From Ricinus communis (Eukaryota > Streptophyta > Magnoliopsida > Malpighiales > Euphorbiaceae): a stretch of 64,000 bases of DNA. The first letter of the stretch is position 1. Every line of letters begins with the position of its first letter. The notes below the pieces were generated by a model. The model had not been told where the DNA came from. It searched no databases and worked only from the letters and a program-made list of their open reading frames with translations. Shown piece by piece: positions 57,100-64,000 of this stretch. The stretch covers positions 11,725,582 to 11,789,581 of the forward strand of contig NC_063262.1 of the NCBI RefSeq assembly GCF_019578655.1. The letters are read 5' to 3'. Made by a program: the position numbers and the translations under genes.

Positions 57100-58560
57100 A
57101 TAGCTATAATCTAAGGTAGTGAACCTATCGATCCAGTCTAGCACTAATGGCGAGTATCAAGGTCGTATCCCTTGGAAAAGTGAAAGCCCAGAGTTACTAC
57201 TTTGTTCTCTGTTATATTAGCCTAAAATGAATGATGAATAATTTCTAAATTTCCTAATAACTACAAGCTGAGTTCTAAGTGAGATGCATGAATGAATGGA
57301 TAAATGAAACAACAAAGACAAGAAAGCAAACCCAAAGGGAACTTATACTAGTTGGCAACAAAAGATAACAGATTGATGAGTCCAACTATGCTACCCATGG
57401 ATGAATTCTTAATTGAATTTGGTTTTTCTCTCGAGATAACCGAATTTCTAAACTCAAGAACCTAAAGTTGGAATCTCTTCCTAACGATTGATTCTTAAAT
57501 TAGTATTAAGCTTTAATCCGCCTCTATTAAGCTTTGTTAATTCTTAATCTAGCTAGTTAATTATCCTTATCTCTAAGTGATTATTTACCGGTTCTTGCTA
57601 TTCAAAATTTCAATTGCCAAATAGACTTCTCAATCACATAAAGCAATCTAAACACCACAATTCACAACGTCTTATGAATAATGCATTATCTTATTAATAC
57701 TGAAAGCAAGAAGGATACAAAACTAAACTCAAGCAATCCAACAATTTAATACTAAGCCAACATAGTAAAGAAATTCCAATGGATTTAATCAATCTAGCTA
57801 CACATATTCATATTTAAAACAGCTAGGAAATCAATTACAATGAAAGAATAATGAAAATGAAACATGTACACCCTTTTCTCTCGAATTGGATGAACAGCTC
57901 CAAATCTGAATCTGCACTATGATTGATATCTCCAATTGCCTTTCAATTTGCTCTACTACTGTTTTGCACTCAGAACCTTGCGGTTCTGGGGTTCTCACTC
58001 TCTGCAACTCTCTCCCAAACGCAGTACTCTGTAAAGACCGAACCCAGCCGCCAAAACTCTGCTCCTCCTTGCTTGCCCTAGCTGAAGAAATCGCTTTCCT
58101 TATATACTTGTCTCAAAGACGGCCACGGCCATGGTCGGCTGTCGTCGGATGGTCGAGTTCAGCCGTACGAACCTTTAGATCTTGCAAGTTAGGTCTTACC
58201 CAGCCTTGACCAAGATCGAGACCACTTCAGGCTTTGGCTTGAGGCCGTGATGATCCGAAACGCTCCAAATGTAAAATTTGAGGATCAAAGACTAATGGTT
58301 GGTCACGACCAGAGTCCAGGCTGTGCTCAATGTTTGACATGCGAGCCCTTATCCAATTTTGATGAATTTCCGTCCGTTTTTGCACGTATTGATCTATAAT
58401 TGCTCAAACACTAATGATGGTCCTATAAATTCTCCTGAAATGCAAAAGAACACAAAACACGGGTGATCTTGGAATAAAAGCACAATAATTGCTAAAAAAA
58501 TATACAATAATATGCAAGCAAATATATATAAAACTATTCACATAATTTATTTAGTAAATA
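57100..58560. mobile_element. insert of unknown class
   Basis: The text changes from an AT-rich context to a block with gcgagtatcaaggtcgtatc near 57151, long runs of short A/C-rich phrases, and a GC-richer end near 57960-58330. An open frame at 57919-58209 has no known motif. It resembles a non-coding plant repeat type found also at 52985-54255. Ends are approximate. Confidence 0.4.
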
Positions 58561-59117
58561 ACTCTGAGTAGTTTTTTAAATGGATCATGCATGATTATTG
58601 ATAATATGCTTATAAATATGTAAGATATGATGAAATTGGTATGTTAATGTGATGATGTGTGTTTGTGATCTTCCTTGTGGGGTTAGGACTAGAATTTCGG
58701 ATTCTAGTTCCCTTCTAATAGTTTGATTTGGATTAGATGTTGAGAGTCAATGATCGCCTAGGGAGTCGAGTTGACAGTGCATGTTGAGCTGAGGCTCTTT
58801 GAGAATGAGAAGGTAGAATTAGTTATTTGTTTTGCTTGTCAACCGAGGTGAGTAATATGACATATATGCTTGTGTGTTAGTCTCCTAACCCCTTGCGTTT
58901 CATACCTATTATGTGTGATGGAAAAGTAAGCATATATTATAGTTGTGAGATAGGCAAAATGCATGGTGGTATCATATAATATGTATTTGCATGATGGGGA
59001 TAAGTTAGAATGACCTAGCCGATGAGAAAATTATCGGACGATGTGTACACTAGTATGATTGAAAACTTAAGAGTGTATGAGATACGTTATAAAGATAATT
59101 GAGTTCGGCATGGTTGG

Positions 59118-59282
59118 AGGGTCGGGCACCAAACCTTAAAGGGTGACGAGTGCCTCCATATGTGATGGGAGGTACCATAGGGTTAAGCACCAACCTTGAG
59201 AGGTGACAGGAACCTGTTGGTGAACCATACTGGGTAACTAGAGGGTCGAGCACCGAGACCTAAGGGTGATGGGTGCCTTTGG
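59118..59282 (+). repeat. three imperfect tandem units of about 55 bp
   Basis: Each unit has the order gggt-caccaa/cg-gggtga-gtgcct. Spacing is about 50-60 bp. Confidence 0.6.
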
Positions 59283-60044
59283 CAATAAATCCTTAATTTT
59301 AATGCATTGAGCAATATTTATGTTCTTTTTATATTTTCTCATGTCTTATGCATTGAGCATCATGAGATTTTGTATGAATGTGTGTGCATATAAATATATG
59401 TATAATATATTGCATGAATGTACGATCCATTAATGTTGGGGTATATATTTTATATTTTTCACTCAGTGAGGTCTGATTCCCTCAATTATTTTTTCATGTT
59501 AACTCGTGACTTGTGAGACGTGGTGTTACATTTCTTCTTTGTGGCAATTCGCGGTTGGTTTGAGTATTCATCTAGTCATTGTATTCTTAGTCTCCACAGT
59601 ACAAATATAATGTAAATTAAAACCTTAGATGTAAGATGCTAAGTATTGTATATTAAATTATAATTGGTTAATAGGCTTGATGATACGAAAATCTTAAGTT
59701 GTGGACTTGCAAATAGTATATTCAAAAAATATTTATAGTTAAATTATGAAATGAAAATGATGGATTATGGTTGATGAATGAGTTGAATATTAGTTAATTT
59801 AGTATTAATTGAATTAATTGGATTTTGTTGCCTCTTAAACCTTAAAGGTTTAGTCGAATTGTGATAAATGATGTGAGAATTTGACTTAGAATGTATGATT
59901 TTAGGCTTGCTACAGGCACCGATAGCCACATGCATCTTTCATGTCCTAGTGTTGGTCTGACACTAGGTTTGGATCGTGACACCTATAGATGTTTACAAGA
60001 CTTCATAAGTTTCTAATGTGGTCTACTATACAACTCCATAGGCC

Positions 60045-60130
60045 TAGTACGCAGTTGCCTTGTGCAACTGCATGGTTCATGCAGTTTTGCAAGCCAGCTG
60101 CGCACTAGCCTTGTGGAACTGCATAAAGGG
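60045..60130. repeat. inverted-repeat cluster around GCAACTGCATG
   Basis: ttgtgcaactgcatg is followed by tcatgcagttttgcaa, giving a near-perfect stem with a very short loop. More copies (gcagttgcc, ggaactgcat) flank it. Confidence 0.65.
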
Positions 60131-60260
60131 CCTACAATTACGTGGTTTGACCTAGAAACAAGCTCTAGGTTCACCATTTCGCCGGCTTTTGTGCCATTTT
60201 GACATATGATCTTCCCGTATTTGATGCAAGACACTATGATTGAATTATTTTTATCCATTT

Positions 60261-61264
60261 AAGGTAGGTAGGACAATCACATGTTCATAATACCTTTTGC
60301 TATTGGAAATTTTATGATTTGGATTCTTTTTCATTTTAAAAAATTCCAAATACCTAATATAGTGTATAATTTGGCAAATATATATTTTTTACTCTTGAAC
60401 CTTTTTGAGTTTGTATTGTTTTCCCTTAAGATTTTAAGATACCTATAATGTATACTTAATGTATACTATTTTTAAACATATATATTATATTGTTACTTTT
60501 TTTATATATTTTATAAATATTTTTTCACATTCTTTTTAACTTTTTAAAATACTTGCAGATATTATAATGTTTCTTAAATTGTTCATTAAAAATTTAATAT
60601 TGAAGAAAATTGATATTTCATATTATTAGTATTTAAAGAAAAAATATCATATATTTTATTCAAATTCTATAAAAAATTTACCAATATAAATTTTTGGAAT
60701 AAGATTCAAATTGGCCCTAACTTTTTACATAAGTTTAGATAAGCCATTTTAACCTTTTTGGGCTATTTCACCCAATACTTACCAAAATGAGCTCAAATTA
60801 TCTCTTTTTTTTATACAAAATAGGAGCACGTCTTGCACTCATATATAATAATAATAAATAATTTAAAATTTTCATTAATTAACTTGTAAAAAATAATTTA
60901 AAAATAAATAATTTTTAATTTCAAACCCTTATCTTTTGTTTTCCCCAACTTTCATTTTCCCTATCTTCTTCGTCTTTCAATCAAGAAATTATTCTTAATT
61001 CAAGTAAAGGCAAACAATTCAATACTTGGTAAGCACTTCATATATACCCAAACAAGTTTTTCTCACGATGGTGATAGGTGATGACAATGATGCTGATTGC
61101 AATAGTCACCACCCTTTGAAATATGGTGGTAAATGATGATTGAGACAACATATTTGTAATTGTGAGAACTATAAGCTTCTCATTAGCTCAGACTCAGTCA
61201 CAGAAAAGTGTTTGCTTAGTGATTGAATTGAATGTCTTGAGGTCGATTCTCAAGTAGAAATGAT
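60261..61264. other. AT-rich intergenic DNA
   Basis: No gene is recognised. A phrase near 60700-60790 (attggccctaactttttaca, then aacctttttgggctatttca) resembles the ends of common plant miniature elements, but no boundaries are found. Confidence 0.4.
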
Positions 61265-61597
61265 CACCAGTATGGTATAACAATGACTGTTTACCGACAG
61301 TGTACCGATGGATCTTTTTTTGACAATTTAACGATGATGCAATCCGTCAGTAAATCGACGCAATGAAGCCTAGTTGGTTACCCCTTTAGCAAAAACCTGA
61401 CTTAGGCTATGGCGACAGTAGTTGCCGTTGCCATCTATACTGACGGGTAATGTAGGCATCATTAGAGATGTAACAAAGCCTTTTTTAGCGTTGACCGTGA
61501 TCCATCGCTATGCCATCCGTAACTGGTTTTACCGATGGCATTAGCACATTTACCGATAGAGTTGTCCATCGATAAACACTGTTTTTTATAGTGACTT
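61265..61597. mobile_element. CACTA-like (En/Spm) remnant
   Basis: The right end is tttttatagtg, whose reverse complement CACTATAAAAAACAGTG matches a CACTA terminus. Next to it are repeated subterminal words: accgatgg, ccatcgat, ccgtcagt, catccgta. The left end (about 61265, cagtatggtataac) is similar but less clear. No transposase is present. Such elements are mobilised by a full-length CACTA partner. Confidence 0.55.
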
Positions 61598-62640
61598 AAG
61601 TACTTAAGAAAATAATATAATATACTTGTTTTGAAGGATTTTAATGTATTTAAAAAAATAAATCAAAAAATAAATGGATGAGATTGGATTATCTATTTTT
61701 ATATTCGAATTCGATGAATGTATGCAGAAGAAGTTTTATATTCTCTCGTTTCTGTTGTCGATTATTATTGTTGAGATTTCTGATTGATTTCTTGAGATTT
61801 GGTGTGTAATTTTGTTAGATTAAGTTACTACGATTTTTTATCTTTTTGGATTTATTGATTTTTGAGCTTTAAACGCACGTATCTTTTATGAGTTATATAA
61901 AAGTAAATTCTTTTGGTTATGAGCATATTTTTGTAAGAGAGCCAAATCTGCATGGCGATGGGAGTCAAATCAATGTTAGGGGAAGGTAAAGTCCGCTCCT
62001 CTGAACTTCGCTACCTTACTATAGTTTTACATTTAGTGGTATTAAAATTAGGAAGCTCTATTTCTTAGATATTTCTGTAAATTTCTCTTTTTATAAACTC
62101 CTTAAAGCTGCAGCTTTTTGGCCTAATTTGACCGGAGAGACAAGGCAACGATCAAAATACACAATTTTACTATGATACTCATAGCTTTTCGGCCAAATTC
62201 TTTTATATAAATTTTAAAAATGCATATTTAGCATTTTTGGTAAATTTTACTTTCTTAAAACGCTCTTGGTAGTGTTTAGTTTGTTTAATTAAATATTTTA
62301 TTTCTATATATTTAATAGAATTTCTTTTAATAAATTTTAGATTTATTATCGTTTTTAATTAATGAACTTCCACTTATATGACTATTGATATAGTTCAGCC
62401 TAATAATTTCCAATGAAATTTCTACATTTAACATTTTTTTTTTTATGATATTCTTATAGTTTTATAAACTTTTTAAAGTTGTAATTTTTAGTATTTTTTG
62501 ACCTAATTTGATAGGAAACAGAAAACCGTTCAAAACACATAATTTTACTATAGTATCTGTTTTTTTAGCCATTTTTATCATTTATATCTAAAAAATGCAT
62601 GTTTACCATTTTAGTAAGTTTTATTTTATAGTTTGAAAAT
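61598..62640. other. intergenic DNA with an imperfect direct duplication
   Basis: Two stretches about 370 bp apart share the same order of phrases: tttataaactccttaaagct / tttataaactttttaaagtt, then gacctaatttga, cacaattttactat and aaaaatgcat. They start near 62092 and 62460. No gene is seen. Confidence 0.6.
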
Positions 62641-63447
62641 ACTCATAATGAAGCCATATGTTGAGACCATGAGGGGGAGCACACAGGCTATGATAAACAA
62701 GCTCCGGAGAAATGGGATTGGAGGCAATCCAATCTGCTGCGAAGTTTTTTGTCTCTTATTTATTTTTATTTTTATCTTTTATTTACGTAATATATAATAT
62801 TTTTGTTAAATTATTTTAAATATTAAAAAATAATTGAGACAAAAATAAAGACAGCGGGAGACAATGAGTTGAGAACGAAAAAACTGGTGTCACAATTGAC
62901 GAATTGCAGACCCCCCGAAAACACTGAAGAGAGAAGAATAAAAAACGGAGTGCCAATCATTTTTATTTTATTTTAGTTTTTCTTTTTAGCCATTTAGAAA
63001 GAAGCGTTCAAAACAGACAAAATTTCATTTTTTCTCTTTTGCTTGCCTCCGAAAACATTGCATCTCTATTCATTCCCATTCCATCTCATCATCCTTCGCC
63101 ACCTGTCCTTCCTTTTCCACACATCCCCTCCCTCCCTTCCCTCCCCTTCTGCATGCTCTCTCACTCTCTCTCTCATATCATTCCATTTTCTCATTTCTCT
63201 TTTCTTCGCCCTTTCTGACTCCATTTTCCCTCTCCATAGGGGAAGGTTGATAGAAATCTCCAAATTTTTTTTTTCTTTTTTTTTTTCTCACACTCTCTGA
63301 TTTCATTTTCTCGAGAAAATATATATAAATATATCTCGACCGTTTGTCTGATCAGTTTTTCTGGTTTTCGTTTCTGACTTTTCACAGGCGAACGCGACTT
63401 CATTCGCCAACTCTCCCTTGTTCCCCTGACTCTTATAACGAATATCT
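62641..63447 (+). promoter_or_regulatory. promoter and pyrimidine-rich leader of the callose synthase gene
   Basis: The region upstream of the gene start turns from AT-rich to strongly C/T-rich at 63040-63300 (runs of ctctct and tccctt). This is typical of plant core promoters and 5' leaders. A TATA-like atatataaatatat lies at 63320-63335. The transcription start is not determined. Confidence 0.45.
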
Positions 63448-63766
63448 GTAAGCTCTCTCTTTCTTGTTATTGCCTACCAAAACGAAGACTAGTTACGCAT
63501 TAACTTTTTCATTTTTCTTTCTAGGGCCTGTTTGTTTGCTGTGAAATTACCGGAGCTTGTAATAGCACCAAAATGATAAATGCATGCGTGCAAGTAACAC
63601 AAGAAGCAATATTATTAATAAAAAATTTACGATTTTAAGATAATAGAGCTGCATTGCCTATAAAGGAAATGAAGGAAAGAAATTACGGTTGTTTGTGTTG
63701 CTTCCTTTTTTTTCTCTTAGGTTTTGGAACAGACTTGAAAATATAAGAATCGATTTTCTCTGGCAG
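63448..63766 (+). other. probable intron in the 5' leader of the callose synthase gene
   Basis: GTAAGC at 63448 follows aatatct, and tttctctggcag ends at 63766 after a T-rich tract. The result is a 319-bp intron before the coding start. It is inferred from splice signals only. Confidence 0.45.
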
Positions 63767-63902
63767 GCTGTGATGAGTTGTTTAAAAGGAGCTGTTAGCT
63801 GCTGGATCGCACGTTAAAAGTGAAGCAGCAAATTTATAGATATAAGTGTATTAGAGGAAGCTAGCTCCATTTTAGAGCTAGCAATTGATTTGGAAATCAA
63901 AT

Positions 63903-64000
63903 ATGTCGAATCTAGACTCAGGCCAACAGCAACAACAACAGTCGCTGACACGGCGGCCGTCCCGCAGTGCCGCCACCACCACGTTTTCCACCGAGGTCTT
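63903..64000 (+). CDS. callose synthase (GSL family), first codons, cut by window edge
   Basis: The ATG at 63903 opens MSNLDSGQQQQQQ, followed by SLTRRPSRSAATTTFSTEVF. The RRPSRSAATTTFSTEVF stretch matches, as I recall, the N-terminus of callose synthase 5 (CalS5/GSL2), after which the family continues with a conserved EVVPSSL-like segment outside the window. Callose synthases are large plasma-membrane proteins that make beta-1,3-glucan from UDP-glucose. CalS5 builds callose around microspores and in pollen tubes. The poly-Gln run is not typical of the family core and is probably a variable repeat. Only 32 codons are visible, so the assignment rests on one motif. Confidence 0.7.
   Translation, partial: MSNLDSGQQQQQQSLTRRPSRSAATTTFSTEV

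Larger units (their letters stand above)
58561..60260. repeat. unclassified LTR-like stretch, right part
   Basis: No gene is seen. Three imperfect units with gggtcgggcaccaaacctta or variants recur at 59122, 59180 and 59231. A strong hairpin lies near 60060-60100. These are features of plant gypsy LTRs, but no ends were found. Confidence 0.4.

Noticed and set aside
57919..58209. 96-codon frame with several Cys residues
   Set aside because: It lies inside a non-coding repeat-like insert and has no recognisable domain.
63043..63403. Open frames of 65-85 codons on both strands near the callose synthase start
   Set aside because: They come from the low-complexity pyrimidine tract, with Ser/Leu/Phe-rich or Arg/Glu-rich products.

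Overview
This is repeat-rich plant nuclear DNA, most likely from a eudicot. It is AT-rich with spliced genes carrying GT/AG introns. Plant Ty1/copia and Ty3/gypsy LTR retrotransposons are nested several deep, with L1-type LINEs, hAT- and CACTA-type DNA elements, and a piece of the plastid ndhF gene. I cannot name the species. Only two host genes are supported: a complete SNM1/Apollo-type DNA-repair nuclease gene (42206-45474, four exons) and the first coding bases of a callose synthase gene (from 63903), cut by the window edge.

Layout, left half. Positions 1-7984 are the decayed right part of a plus-strand copia element (A), ending in its 3' LTR (6911-7984). Positions 7985-23690 are a related copia element (B) on the minus strand, meeting A tail to tail. 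B has its 5' LTR at 22636-23690 and two insertions. One is a rearranged plastid ndhF fragment (10545-11490) inside its reverse transcriptase. The other is a well-preserved gypsy element (D, 14116-21101) inside its gag, with two LTRs, a primer-binding site, a polypurine tract and a perfect 5-bp target duplication. Both A and B carry, after pol, an extra reading frame that resembles Athila ORF1 and has its own TATA box and leader. This accessory gene is the most interesting unit in the left half.

Layout, middle. Positions 23691-40975 consist of copies of one large gypsy-like LTR family (called X here) in both orientations. It contains a gag-only, non-autonomous element (29620-38400), a copia fragment (27256-28889) and a hAT-like miniature element (38801-39753) with a near-perfect 8-bp target duplication. 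The X LTRs carry arrays of a self-complementary word of the type AGAGCCGATCGGCTCT at a fixed place upstream of the TATA box. This is the strongest unexplained signal in the window.

Layout, right half. A LINE ORF1 remnant (about 40976-41448) is followed by the repair gene. Next comes AT-rich intergenic DNA with a CACTA-like remnant, then a plus-strand LINE (49790-52701) interrupted by a GC-richer patch that may be organellar. An X LTR (52702-56246) has a foreign insert. After that come unclassified LTR-like sequences (56250-60260), another CACTA-like remnant (61265-61597), a locally duplicated stretch (about 62040-62640), and the pyrimidine-rich promoter and leader of the callose synthase gene.

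Nearly all transposon genes here carry stops or frameshifts and are called pseudogenes. Boundaries come from reading repeats, TG/CA ends, primer sites and polypurine tracts by eye. No database search was possible.
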